A stretch of DNA of 64,000 bases from Toxonevra muliebris. Its lineage: Eukaryota > Arthropoda > Insecta > Diptera > Pallopteridae. Below the pieces are notes generated by a model that was not told the origin of the DNA, ran no database searches, and was given only the letters and a program-made list of their open reading frames with translations. Both the position numbers and the translations under genes were made by a program. The stretch is from NCBI GenBank assembly GCA_963691655.1, contig CAVNUY010000013.1, positions 124,001 to 188,000 of the forward strand, in the 5' to 3' direction. Positions 1-11,630 of the stretch are shown here, piece by piece. Positions within the stretch are counted from its first letter, which is position 1; every line of letters starts with the position of its first letter.

Positions 1-240
1 AAGTAAAATTAAAAATATCAAAATAAAAGGTTAAAAATATGTTAACATGAAAAACAATGGTTTATTGTGAATGAATAAATTCGATTTAAAAAAATAAAAT
101 CAAGAAAATCCCATAATTTCATTTGTTTTTGTAAACAAAGTTTGAAATCATAGAATAGTTTGAAAATGCTGCCAATTTCAAAGTGGGAAAACTTATAAAT
201 TTGTGTCGCTACTTGCAAGCGCAGTTTACTAGTAAAAAAA

Positions 241-316
241 ATAATAATTTAAATAAAAAATATTTTTAATATACCACGTTTTTAAAATGGACTAAAAAGT
301 ATAAAATAATTTTCCT
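241..316. repeat. Family W fragment (terminal part)
   Basis: A roughly 75-bp AT-rich block, including AATATACCACGTTTTTAAAA and GGACTAAAAAGT, is absent from copy B of family X. It recurs at the ends of the W elements at 41853-44470 and 47243-47625. It looks like a remnant of one W end inserted in copy A. Confidence 0.6.
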
Positions 317-1077
317 AATTTTCTCTTAAAAATTTTAAGTTCTTTGCCCAAAAATTAATTAAAATTTAATTTTTTAGCATTATATTTAACAATTTGAATA
401 TTTACCACATAGTATTTATTACTTTCACTGTATCTTTCAAATAATTGCTCTACCAAAACACAAGCTGTTTTACTTTACTTTGCAACGAATTAAACTATTT
501 TTTTTTAATAAAATATATTAGATGATTGCATTTTATCGTTTAATTCAAACCCTCATTTAATAATCGCTAAATACCACGCAAATAAAATTAGTAGGGAAAG
601 TCAAGTGTACTTGAGCTAAAAGGTGGTCGCTGCATTCGACATACACTGTGCTACGCTAGGAAAAAAAATCTAAATTTCTTTAGTTAAACAAACGAATTTC
701 ACTTTTACTTTTTTATATGTTAGATTATTTTAAGGTTGTGTGCTCCATAAAAAAAATTCCGATGTAGTACAGTGTATTAGACCACGGATTCGAACTCAGT
801 GACCTCCTTTTATCTAGCTAATTCCTAAAAATTTTCATTTGTATACCAGTGGTACAGAACTTGAAACGTAAGTAATGTTAGGCAAATCAAATATGTATTA
901 AAAAAATATATATATTAATTTAAGCACAACAGTCAAATTTTTTATGAACTTCTACTGTCGATAAAAAAATCTATTTGGAAAAAATTTTCTTCTTCAATTT
1001 TCATTGACCAATCCGCAGAATTTCACATATCTAAATCGAGTACTCAAAATAGTTGTTTCGTGCGGAAACGTAAGTAA

Positions 1078-1953
1078 GGTAAATGCAGCTAATTTCGTGC
1101 CACTAAGACATTTTGATCTTTAAAAAGAAATTGTTATCATGACAACGGTATCAAGATAAAAATTTTAGATTTCATGTATTACTTGACTTTTTTTTTTTAG
1201 TTATAAGTTAAAATATTTAAGTATTTTTACAAATTGAACCATTTATTTTCAATTTTCCAAAACCTTTAATTGCAGCTAATTCCGTGCAAAAATTTTGCCA
1301 GTAAAACTAATTCCGTGCTAATGCGAATATAATTCCGTTCGAAATTTAGTGAAGGAAGATTTGAGTGATTCCTAAGCCGTTTCTTGTAAAAAAATAAATC
1401 AGATTAAAGAAAATTTATATATTTTTTTACTCAAGAAACTGAGAAAACGTAACAATAAAAAAATTAGGTAACTTCTGGCGCAACAACTTTTTAAAAGGTA
1501 TATTAAAAATTTTGCTATTTATAAATACTAGGGGTGATCGAATTTATCTTAATAGATAAAGATTTGATGTCTAAAGCAAAGTTGTTAAACGCAAAATTAA
1601 ATTTAAATACACAGAAATAGGTAAGTGACATCCAATCTGGTCGAACTAGTAAAATAAAAATGGATTTATACTTATAAATAACTCTTAATAGTCTTATCCA
1701 AATTATGCTGCTTCATTACGCGAAACAATAAAACTTCCGCACTTTATTTGGATTTTTGGTAAACTGATAAACTAATGCAGATTTTTAAAAAACTAACGAG
1801 ATTTAAGTAGTGTCAATACAGGAACATAATCTTTTAAGTATAGTAAACAACAAAATAAAAATATTTTTGGAAAATATACGAAATTTCTTATTTTACTTCT
1901 TTTAGTAAAATAGCACGGGATTACCCACTAGCACGGAAGTAGCTGCACTTACT
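1078..1953. mobile_element. 876-bp MITE with TGCAGCTA-type inverted ends
   Basis: The block is missing from the sister copy of family X, where the uninterrupted site reads across at about 6557-6572. Its ends are imperfect inverted repeats: GGTAAATGCAGCTAATTTCG on the left, and AGTAAGTGCAGCTACTTCCG when the right end is read on the other strand. It is flanked by TAA on both sides (1075-1077 and 1954-1956), which fits a 3-bp Harbinger-like or a 2-bp TA duplication. The core TAATTCCGTGC recurs internally near 1274 and 1309 as subterminal repeats. There is no coding capacity, so it is a non-autonomous DNA transposon. Confidence 0.8.
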
Positions 1954-2048
1954 TAACGGCACTAATATGAGTTATTTCCTCAGAGCACATTAATAATTGA
2001 AAATATGTTTATGCTGATTCATGTACAACAGCATAAGACACATACGAC

Positions 2049-2500
2049 CATGGTAGAAGTATTTAGAGGTAGATGCATTTTTTCAAAAAGGAGCCATTTT
2101 GAATTTTTGACAAGTAAGAGGAACATTTTAGAGAAGCATTTTTTGAAATGGGAACAAAAGAGTGAGTTAGTAGTAGATTATTAATACTACTTTTATTACT
2201 TAGTACTAAATTATAAATTTTATTTATAATAAAAAAATATATATAATGTTATTTAAATTGGTTTTCTTTATTAGCAAGTATCTTGAACATGTGAAGTGTT
2301 AAATAATAATATAAAAAGCAGCAACTAATCCTCCCTATGTACATGCAATACTATGCAAATTATTTTCTTATAAATTCTCACTAAAAAATTTCACTATGAA
2401 AATACAACTCTGTTGCAAACAGAGAATAGTATCAAAACAAATGTTTTCCCAGTTGTCAAAGTTCCTCTTAATTGTCAAAATTTCTAATTTTTCTGCCATG
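2049..2500. mobile_element. 452-bp MITE with 8-bp target duplication
   Basis: It is flanked by perfect 8-bp duplications CATACGAC (2041-2048 and 2501-2508). The single, unduplicated site is visible in the sister copy at 6468-6475 (opposite strand). The ends are inverted: CATGGTAGAA and CATGGCAGAA. A second inverted match follows further in (TTTTGACAAGTAAGAGGAAC against TTTTGACAATTAAGAGGAAC). An 8-bp duplication is typical of hAT and P superfamilies; the CATG start is closer to P-like ends, but this is not decided. No coding frame. Confidence 0.85.
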
Positions 2501-2734
2501 CATACGACTGTGTTACCCAATTTTTAATATAGTTGATAATTATTGGTGGAAAAAATCGTTTTACACCGAATGGTGAAACGTAAGTCATTATCACTCATAT
2601 TTTTTTTATTTCACTTATTATAGTATAATTAAAAACTTAGGGAAAGACGTGTTAGGTATTACAACAGTAAGGCTGTGGTTATATTGGGAGTATGCTCGCC
2701 ATGAAATTGTTGTTGCACCGAACACAAAGGGTAG

Positions 2735-2806
2735 TGTTGGCTAAACATCGATAATTCGACTCTATCGATTAAATCGATTTTCGACAGCAAAAAAATCGAT
2801 AGTTTT
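2735..2806. promoter_or_regulatory. ATCGAT-rich block (DRE-like sites)
   Basis: Four ATCGAT cores lie within about 60 bp, in ATCGATAA, TATCGATT, AATCGATT and ATCGATAG contexts. This resembles the DREF/BEAF binding element TATCGATA of flies. A related block in inverted orientation, sharing TGTTGGCTAAACAT at its edge, is at 20094-20172, so this is a repeated unit rather than a unique promoter. It lies just upstream of the LINE ORF1 remnant and might be part of that element's 5' region. Confidence 0.4.
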
Positions 2807-2965
2807 GCTGGTATCTGTGAATGAATGAAAAACAGCCTAACTTGACTTAATATGGAAAATTTGAATTTAAATAATTTGTAGAATTATGTATCATTTCAAG
2901 ATTGGTCTTTGATTTGAGCTTAGAGTCTTTTCAAACAGTGTTATAGTTTCTTTAATATTTCTATT

Positions 2966-3502
2966 GTGTTGAAAACTGAATTACTTGCGATAAGAAGAGA
3001 AGCGATAAAACACGAGAATGAACCCGTTGCTACTGATTTAATAATCCACGGCATACCCAACTTTCTTCGTAGCAATTACGTTGATATATCCGCAAATATA
3101 TGCAAATCTATCGACACGATATGCCATCAGTACGTGAAGCTTTTCGACTACCTGCGAGAAATGACAATAATAAAAACAATAATATCAATACCTCTACGCC
3201 TATTATTGTTAAACTTCACTCCTCTCTCGCAATCAGCTTTTTAAGTCAGTAGCTGGCTTCTGCAAAGCAAACAAAAGATATCGGTGTAGAAGGTGATGGA
3301 ATCTTTTACATTCGAAAGTCTTACTAGAGCAAATCGTGAGATCATGTACTATGCAGGCCAGTTAAAGCGTCAAATCTTCTCTCAACTGCTTTCTCAATAC
3401 GTGGCCAGGTTTTGGTACGAAGAAAAGCCGGTGGAAAGTCCATACGAGTTTTCGACAAAAAAGCCGTTGATGAAATCGTCGGTACAGCATGACTACAACT
3501 AA
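2966..3502 (+). pseudogene. LINE ORF1 (RNA-binding protein) remnant
   Basis: Two open stretches, 2966-3244 and 3293-3502, in different frames read as an ORF1 protein of a non-LTR retrotransposon. The first has the LIIHGIPNF type motif seen in CR1/Jockey-group ORF1 proteins (a hydrophobic strand followed by HG[IV]P). The second has SLTRANREIMYYAGQLKRQI, typical of the end of the same domain. No ATG starts the first stretch and the frame is broken near 3245-3292, so it is not functional. ORF2 of the same element follows at 3717. Confidence 0.6.
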
Positions 3503-3716
3503 ATATTGCTGCCTCAAAAATTTTTGTTTCTTTGCGTTTTGCTAATATTACTTAATTATGTATTATTAATTAAGTTTTTTTTGTTTATTCTTCTATATAT
3601 ATAATATTAGGTTTCATTCTTTTTTTTCATATTATTATTACCTTTTATAACGATTTCTATCTCAATTTTAATTTTTATTGTAAGCTGCCAATTTAAAAGT
3701 GATTTAAAAATTTTAA

Positions 3717-6384
3717 ATGCTGATGGACACTAATACGAGTCTTATAACAAACAAAGATTATCTCGATTGCTTGAAAAAAGTTATGTGCTTAGCGAGTAAA
3801 CATCACTGCGATTTTCAATTATGTTATTTCAAGGCCCGTAGTTTAAATGCACCAAAGTTTGACTATATTATTTTTGGATTCAAAAATCAAGATATTGATA
3901 TTGTATGTATAGTGGAAACATAGTTCAAGGAAAATGTTGATGATATAAATTATTCTTTAAGTGACTATGAATTAATGAGAAATGATCGAAAAACGGGTAC
4001 AACAGGTGGTGGAATTGTCATTTTCGTGAAGAAGCAGCTTCACAAAAGAGTTATTTTTAAGTCAAATATATGTGATCCAGTTAAGTGTATGTTTGTTGAG
4101 GTTGGTGACTCGCTTCAAAAATGTCATATTGTATACAACCCTTCGAAATTGTTTAGTCTTGCAAATTTATTTTGACCTATTTATGAAAATGTTTTAACAT
4201 TGATTTATTAGAAAATGATGCTCGTTCAGAAAATTTACTAGTTGAAATGAGTGGTATAGGAATGACGATTATAAATGATTCGCCAACTAGATTTAGTCCT
4301 CATGCTAGACATCATGGGTGTTGGTGATAACAATAATGTCATTCATCATGAACAGTTTTCTTTACCTGGGCTTTTTGATCATGACATGCTATGCATAGAA
4401 TATAAGTTTTAATATGCATAATATTGACTCATCGTTCAGTTTCAGGGATTTTAATGTAATAAACTATAACGCCTTAATGTGGGAAGCTTCTTTGCTACCA
4501 TGGAATAATTGTTGGAAGTACTCCAATATTAATGAAAAATTTGTTTGTTTTACTTCGTTAGTATATTTGAAAAGCATGTGCCTTTTAAAACAGTTAAAAT
4601 AAAAAGATTGAACCAGCCGTGGTTTAATGGTGAAGTTCTCCAAGCAATGAAGCATCGAAGTAAAATGTATAGTCGTTGGAAACGAAATTCAACGGACTAC
4701 AACTGGGAGGCTTATCGCAAAGTACGGAATTTTGTTGCTACTTTAACTAAAAACCTTAAGAAAAATTATACTTGGCAAGAAAACTCAACACAGGCTAGCC
4801 CCCACAGCAATTATGGAGCAATCTGAAATCTGTAGGAATTGGAAACAATAGCTGCGTTTTATTCGCCAGTCAGTTTAACATGTGCGAAAAAAACGACCAA
4901 GTTGTTAAGTCTCTTTTTCGTTATAATGTTATTCAAAATGAAACTGCTCTGCAGCTAGAGCTGAAATATTTTAATGGATCTCAGTTATTGCGGTCAATCG
5001 CAGGCATTGTTTTTAGTTTTTACTCTTTATAAGAATATTTAACGATGATTTTAACTTATTTTCACAGCCAGACATTTCAAATATTTTCCTTTTCTGTTTT
5101 TTGCCAAACTGTCACGCTTCTTGTTTCGCTATTAGCAGTTCACAATAGAATTTGAACAATTTGTAAAGTATACATAACAGCTATAATTATACGTGTTATC
5201 TCTGCCGCTTTGTTGTTGTTTTCCCATACAATTATCGCTGCTAGTTATACATAGCTAGAAGCAAGTGGCGAATAAAATTGGAGTGCAATATTAATGCTGA
5301 GATTATGAACGATTATTTTCTACAATCGAACACAGGAATTGACAGCTCCTTATTATTCCCCAAAAAATTTAATTTCGATATGGCATGTGAAGAGGATATT
5401 TTAACTCATTAAGTCCTAATGATGCGTATACGCACAACAAAGGAGTATATTTTAATGCAGATAAAAAAAGTTACCGGAACACGTAATCGCTATCACAGTT
5501 ACTCTAACGCAAAGAGAGAGGCTTAAAAAAATAATAAAATTTGTGGCGATAAAGGCGTGTAATTGAAGATTTTTTGGTTTTTAATCGGTTAAAAAGTATA
5601 TTTTCCATTAAGTCAAATTATTGGTGAAGATAAAATTAGTCTTAAATTCATTAAACTTATCCTTCCATTTGTTATTGGGCCCTTAACACATATAATTAAT
5701 TCCTCTATAACTGTAAGGATATTCCCTGATAAGTGGAAAATAGCAAAGGTTACTTCCATAGTAAAAAATAATGTTACATCAACGCCGCCGGAGTACCGCA
5801 GGGATCCATTCTGGCACCTGTCTTATTAAGCATATTTATTAATGATATTATTCATTGTTGTGAACATGTTTCGATTCATCTTTATGCAGATGACTCTCAA
5901 GTGTACCTTTCTAGGCCTATCGGTCTCTCGGAAGATTTAGTATGTCGCATCAATGAAGATCTGAGCAGAATACACAGACGGGCACAAGAAAATAACCTAA
6001 ATTTGAGTGCGTCAAAAACTCAAGCATTACCCATTTCACACAATCAATACGATTAGCAGTCTGTATCCCATATCACTTTGAATGGGCTATCAATAAAATT
6101 TTAAAAAAGTCTAACTAGTCTAGGTTTCAAAATAAACTCAAACTTGAGCTGCATGGACTATATTAGTTACATGGGCAATAAGACGTATGCTGTAATCAGA
6201 AAGCTATGGGTTTCAGCATATTTAATCGCACAAGAGGTGAAGTTAAGGCTGGTGAAAACATTTTTAATACCGCTCCTTTCATATAGTGAATTAGTATACG
6301 GGACGTTAGATTCTGCTTCAAAGCACAATATACAGTGAGTTCTTAATACTACAGCGAGATATGTTTTTACAAAAGGTTAAATAC
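3717..6384 (+). pseudogene. LINE ORF2 (endonuclease-reverse transcriptase), 5' and middle part, broken
   Basis: Remnant of a CR1/Jockey-like non-LTR retrotransposon polymerase. The apurinic-like endonuclease begins at about 3826 with an F-x-ARSLNAPKFD motif and continues with DIVCIVET and RNDRKTGTTGGGIVIFVKK (3975-4030). A linker resembling the region before RT is at 4545-4826. The reverse transcriptase is recognised at 5815-6050 by the LLSIFINDI and LYADDSQVYLS motifs (YADD catalytic box). The thumb and C-terminal part is at 6144-6384. Frameshifts and stops lie near 3922, 4175, 4830-5790 and 6055. The element is then interrupted by family X at 6385 and resumes at about 8085. Dead copy. Confidence 0.8.
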
Positions 6385-8080
6385 AGCGTTACTTACGTTT
6401 CACCATTCGGTATAAAACAATTTTTTTCAACAATCATTATCAACTATTTTAAAAATCGGGTAACACAGTCGTATGTGTCTTATGCTCTTGTACATGAATC
6501 AGCATAAACATATTTTCAATTATTAATGTGCTCTGAGCAAATAACTCATATTAGTGCCGTTACTTACGTTTTCGTACAAAACAACTATTTTGAGTACTCA
6601 GTTTAGATATGTGAAATTCTGCGAATTGGTCAATGAAAATTAAAGAACAGCATTTTTTCCAAATAGATTTATTTATCGACAGTAGAAGTTCATAAAATAT
6701 TTGACTGTTTTGCTTAAATTAGTATATTTTTTTAATACATATTTGATTTGCCTAGCGTTACTTACGTTTCATTGCAGCGTTACTTGCGTTTCAAGTTGTG
6801 TATCACTGGTCTACAAATGAAAATATTTAGGAATGAGCTAGATAAAAGAGGGTCACTGAGTTCGAATCATTGGTTTAATACACTGTATTTAATATACTGT
6901 ACTACATCGGCATTTTTTTTTATGGAGCACACAACCTTGAAATAATCTAGCATATAAAAAAAGTAAAAGTGAAATTCGTTTGTTTAACAAAAGAAATTTA
7001 GATTTTTAAAACAATTTTTGATTATTTATTTTTTTGTTTTGAGTTTCCTGCTTAGCACAGTGTATGTCGAATTCAACGACCGCCTTTTAGCTCAAGTACA
7101 CTTGACTTGCCCTACTAATTTTATTAGGGGTTATTAAATGAGGGTTTGAATTAAACAATAAAATGGAATCATTTAATATATTTTATTTTAAAAAAAAATA
7201 GTTTAATTCGTTGCAAAGTAAAGTAAAACAGCTTGTGTTTTGATAATAATGATAGTGAAAGTAATAAATGCTATGTGGTAAATAATAAAATCTTTAAATA
7301 TAATGCTAAAAAAATAAATTTTAATTCATTCTTGAACAAAGAACTTATAATTTTTTAAGAGAATTTAGATTAATGAAGACTATTTTTCTCCCGATATACC
7401 TTATCGCATTCTATATTTAACTTTATTTTTTCTCTATAACGCCACACACGATGCTTTAAAGTAAGTTTTTAGTCATTTGTGGACAATTTTTGAGATTCCA
7501 TTTCTATTTCTACTACCACATACAAAAAAAAAAAAAAAAAAATAAAAAAAAAGAATTATGTTACTTACGTTTCATTTTTAAATTAGAATTTTTTTCTACA
7601 AATACTAGAATTTTTGAATCCAAAATGGAGTAGATCAATATAACTTCAATCTTTAAAAGAAAATCTAAGATTTGGTTTTATTTAATAAACTACTTTTGTA
7701 GTTAAACAACTTTTTGTATATTTTGCGTTACTTACGTTTCATACTTAAAAAAATTTTTAAATTTATTTTTTGCACCGAAACCAAATATTTAACACGCTAA
7801 AATTTATGCACCCTTTGAATCTTTTTCTCGCTTTTTTACTACGTTTATATTTACTAGTAAACTGCGCTTGCGAGTAGCGACACAAATTTAATAGCTTTCC
7901 CACTTTGAAATTGGCAGCATTTTCAAACTATTCTATGATTCCAAACTTCGTTTACAAAGGCAAATAAAATTATGGAGTTTCCTTGATTTTATTTTTTTAA
8001 ATCGAATTTATTCATTATATATGGTTTATTGTCTTTCATGTTAACATATTTTTAACCTTTTATTTTTACTTTTGGTTTCA
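6385..8080 (+). repeat. Family X, copy B, inserted in the LINE
   Basis: The sense copy of the family at 1-2586 in inverted orientation. It interrupts the LINE ORF2: reading frames on the two sides (before 6385 and from about 8085) belong to the same C-terminal domain. GTTACTTACGTTTCA or a close variant occurs at about 6388, 6558, 6757, 6778, 7560 and 7728, that is six times in 1.4 kb. A B-box-like GAGTTCGAATC is near 6859. The block 7365-7855 is absent from copy A. An A-rich run lies at 7524-7552. No coding frame, and no clear target duplication at the LINE junctions. Confidence 0.75.
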
Positions 8081-8084
8081 CTTT

Positions 8085-8277
8085 TCTGGGATTTACCCAA
8101 AAAGCAAATTTGATCACATCTCCAATTTTTCAATACAAATCCTTAATTGCGATATCACCAAATTTTATCATACTCGAAATCTTATATTTCTTCACAAGCT
8201 AATAAACACCCGTTTCCCAATACTATTTATACTCGAAATTATACCAGAATCCACCAGAACGTGCAATATATTAGTAC
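8085..8277 (+). pseudogene. LINE ORF2 C-terminal part, segment 2
   Basis: One frame stays open across this segment and continues, after removal of the 8278-9980 insertion, into 9989-10128. It shows the GIYPKSKFDHIS type motif found near the end of CR1/Jockey-group ORF2 proteins. It is separated from the upstream ORF2 by family X copy B. Confidence 0.65.
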
Positions 8278-9980
8278 CAGTAGCGTATCCAGGGGGAGAA
8301 CTATAGGGGCTGAAGCCCGTCCCCCTCCCTCCAGAACCCGACAATCTAATAGTAAACAGTCATTTTTGAGAAATCAAAAATATTTAGATTTTTACAAAAA
8401 AAAGCCATCAGCAGTGAAAAGTATATACTTTCAACAAACGAAAAACTTTAGGATTTAAATTATTATTTTATATTATATTTTATTTTAATAATAATAATTT
8501 AATATAAATATTAAAATGAGGTCATATATTTGAATCATTTGAATTTGCCAATAGGATGCACGTTACAGTGCAGTTATTTAATACATTCAGACTACATTAA
8601 ATCTACAATTTCAACGCTAGCTTATAAATGTCTTACTTTTAGAAAGCTTGATAATGGTCTAGTTTTTGGATTGAATTTTGTACTGAATTTTAGTCTGATA
8701 TTGGTTTAACTTTTCCGTTTTTGCCCATTTTTGATCTAAATTCTGGTTTGATAGTAAGTCAGAATTTTGTTTTATTTTAGTTTGAATTTTAATCTTAATT
8801 TGGTTTGAGTTTTAATCCATGTTTGGTCTAAATTTTGATTTGCTTTCCAGCGTTTGATCTGCTTTCAGGTCTAAATTTTGGTTTGCTTTTAGTTTGTATT
8901 TAGCGTCTTTTTAGCCTTAGTTTTAATTTAATTCTTAGTTTGAGTTGTGGTTAATATTTTCGTCTGAATTGGCTGGATTTTGATACTACTTTGGTCTGAA
9001 TTTCGGCCCGAAAACTGTCTGAATTTTGTTTAAAAATTTGGTCTGAATTCGTCTGGAATTTCAGTCTAGTTTTTGTTTAATTTGAATTAAAATTTTTTGA
9101 TGTAAATATTTATCAGATATTCCCACTAGTTTTTGGTCTGAACTTTGGATTACTTTCGTTCGGTATTTGGTGTCCTTTTGGCCTAAAGTTTTGTCTAACT
9201 ATTGGTCTGAGTTGTTGGGTTTTTAGTCAGAGTTTTGACTTGAATTTGACCTCATTTTGTTCTATTTTTGTTGGAATTTTGGACCGATTCGTGGTCTGAA
9301 CATTGTTTTTTTCACCGGTTGTTGCCCGGTACCCGAAAGCGTGTACGGATCTTGTTGATATTTAAAATGTATTGGTTTTTTGTCAAATTAAAATATATTT
9401 ACATTTTAAGTAATGTATAACAGGCTTAAAGAACGTATGAAGTTGTGAGATTTAATTTTTCATAAAAATTAAGTGCTTTGTTATGGAGTTGTGAGATCGT
9501 AAACTCACCACCACGCCGATATTAATAGTGATATCAATGCTAAGAGTGAAAAGTACTATCCAAATCAATTGTTATCTTAATTGAATTTTTTTTCGGGTTT
9601 TTGTTTCGACCAAAAATGACCCAAAAAGTAGAGAAGTATCAAATTGTTCCATCAAAATTTTTTCTCAAAGGAAATTAAAATTTCCTTCAAACTGTTTTCT
9701 CAAAATAGATCATTTAACAATATAAATCCATCAGAAAAGTCATAATCAAGATTTTGATATGAATTTGGTCGGAATTTCCTCCTAAATTTCTATCCGATTT
9801 TAATTTAAATTTCGGTCTCAGTTTTGTTCCAGCTATCTTTTAATTTTTATCCTGTATTTGATAAAATTTTTGTACCAGTTTCTGGTCTTGCTCTGGGTTT
9901 TGGTAGATAGTGAGTCTGATATTTATCTTTTAATTTTGTAAAATCAGGCCCCCCAAACCCAAATCCTAGAACCGCCACTG
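8278..9980. mobile_element. hAT-like non-autonomous element built from degenerate short repeats
   Basis: Ends are inverted repeats: CAGTAGCGTATCCAGGGGG on the left, and CAGTGGCGGTTCTAGGATTT when the right end is read on the opposite strand. Flanks are ATTAGTAC (8270-8277) and ATAAGTAC (9981-9988), an 8-bp target duplication with one mismatch, as expected for hAT elements. The interior from about 8600 to 9940 is a degenerate array of TTTTGGTCTGAA-like units. There is no transposase. The insertion splits the last part of the LINE ORF2, whose frame continues on both sides. Confidence 0.8.
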
Positions 9981-9988
9981 ATAAGTAC

Positions 9989-10334
9989 CTGAGTCTAATT
10001 ACCTCACCTCATTACGGATGTTCTTTGTTAGTGTTGTCAAATTATGGAATTCGTTACCAAACAGTATTAAATTTGTTCGAAACCAAAGGCACTTCAAATT
10101 GGTAGTAAAAGGCTTTTACAATTATTAATTTTATTTTCGTTTCATTCATTGTATGTTTTATTTGCTACTTATACTAAATCTTTATTTGTATTAATTTGCT
10201 GTTTTATGTAACTTTAGTATTAAATTCCTTTTTATTTTGTTTTTTATTCCAATCAAATATGTGTAAAGTTAATGTACTACATAAGAATTGGTTCTAATTG
10301 TATTTCAATAATTCTTAATAATAAATAAATAAGG
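9989..10334 (+). pseudogene. LINE ORF2 C-terminus and 3' UTR, segment 3
   Basis: The open frame continues to a stop at 10126-10128 and includes VVKLWNSLPNSI, the conserved [VK]LWNSLP motif at the end of CR1/Jockey-group ORF2 proteins. After the stop comes an AT-rich 3' UTR ending in TAATAATAAATAAATAA near 10334, a typical LINE tail. The LINE therefore spans about 2.9 to 10.33 kb with two insertions in it. Confidence 0.7.
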
Positions 10335-10502
10335 CAAAATAAAATCTATTTAACCATATTTTTTACTTCCATCGTTTTTTTATCTAAAAAGTTAAATATA
10401 AAAAGTAAATTTGAAATCTTAGTTACACTAAGCGATCAAATCCGATTTGTTTTCTTCGACATGAGGTTTGACTACGGATTCAAAAAGAGAAGGTGATACT
10501 GA

Positions 10503-10701
10503 TATAATGCAGCTCATAATGCACGTGTATTATTACTTAATTATGCATCCATGTATTTATATTAATATTATTACTACTAAATTACAACCCTGTAACTTCG
10601 TGTAATGATAGAGACGAACGATCCAAATAAAATGTAAAGTATCAGTTCTTGATCGACACTCAAAACTCAAAGATGTCTTTTTCTTTGTTACTGGCATTAT
10701 A
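10503..10701 (+). repeat. 5' LTR
   Basis: 199 bp, starting TATAATGCAGCTC and ending GGCATTATA, with inverted 8-bp termini. It is nearly identical to 17506-17694; the main difference is about 10 extra bases near 10608. The few differences between LTRs imply a moderately young insertion. Confidence 0.9.
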
Positions 10702-10716
10702 TGGCGGCCGTGACGG
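10702..10716 (+). other. Primer-binding site, tRNA-Arg type
   Basis: TGGCGGCCGTGAC immediately follows the 5' LTR. It differs by one base from TGGCGACCGTGAC, the complement of a common fly tRNA-Arg 3' end, used by 412/mdg1-like elements. Confidence 0.7.
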
Positions 10717-11507
10717 CAGAGCACATCGGCCATTTTAGTGATCAGTGGAAAAAATTAAAACTATTAAATATGACTGACTGACTGACTATTTAAAATAACT
10801 TAAATTACCTCAACAAGTTAAAATAAAAACAAGGAACTATATAAAAGTGGGGGAAAAAAATAAAAAAGAAAGAACTGAATAAAAGTGTAACATTTCTGAA
10901 AAAAAGTGGAAATTTCTTTTTGGAAAAAAAAACTAATGGCGTCTCGGTAACGCATCGGCACCGTGACAAAGACGGTGGCGAAGTTCATGGAAACATGTGG
11001 AAAAAAAATATAAAATAAACGAATTGATGCGCAAAAAGAACAATAAAATACTACATTTAAACAAATATTTTTATAAAAATATGTTAATTTTGTGCATATA
11101 ATACAAAAAAAATTGATATATAATGAAAAAAAAAAATAGCTTAATGACGAGTGGAAAATAGAACACGCCATATTTTAAATGTGAAAAAAAAATTTTTTTA
11201 ATGAAGAACTTAAAGTAAATGATTTAAAATTAAATAAGTACAAAACAAATACATAAAATTTAAACGTGAACTCTAAAAAACTTGTGAAAAAAAAAACAAA
11301 AAAGAGTAACCAAACATTTATAATTAATACAAATAAAAAGAACAATTTCGAAAAAGTTAAGGTTCAAAAACGTGCAAAATCACCAAAAAGTAACAATAAT
11401 AGAAGAAAAATTGCAATTGCTAATTAAAGAATAGAACATGCAAAATGTTCAGTCAGTATATATTGTGGAAATAAGAAGTACAGTTATCACTCGAACTCTT
11501 ATACATA

Positions 11508-11630
11508 TGTACAATTAAAAATATAAAATCTTAATAAATATGTATATATGTACAATTAAAAATACAAAATCTTAATAAATATGTATATATGTACAATTAA
11601 AAATATAAAATCTTAATAAATAACAACAAT
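11508..11630 (+). repeat. 41-bp tandem repeat in the LTR element leader
   Basis: Three copies of a unit starting TGTACAATTAAAAATA begin at about 11508, 11549 and 11590, almost identical. They lie in the untranslated leader between primer site and gag. The rest of the leader (10717-12205) is AT-rich with no credible gene. Confidence 0.85.

Larger units (their letters stand above)
1..2586 (-). repeat. Family X, copy A (unclassified interspersed element, antisense)
   Basis: This segment is the reverse complement of 6385-8080 apart from three blocks. Shared landmarks include GTCGCTACTTGCAAGCGCAG near 206-225 (its partner, with one mismatch, near 7862-7881) and the tract around 545-870 matching 6790-7150. 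Two blocks missing from the other copy are nested MITEs (1078-1953 and 2049-2500); a third (about 241-316) is a piece of family W. The motif GAAACGTAAGTAA occurs near 862 and 1064, with a variant near 2574. Homology stops at about 2586 and runs off the left edge of the window, so this copy is incomplete. No coding frame is seen. The class is unknown: no terminal inverted repeat or target duplication could be identified. Confidence 0.75.

Noticed and set aside
10818..11171. 117-codon frame on the - strand
   Set aside because: Composed of F/Y/C-rich translation of A-rich leader DNA of the LTR element; no support.
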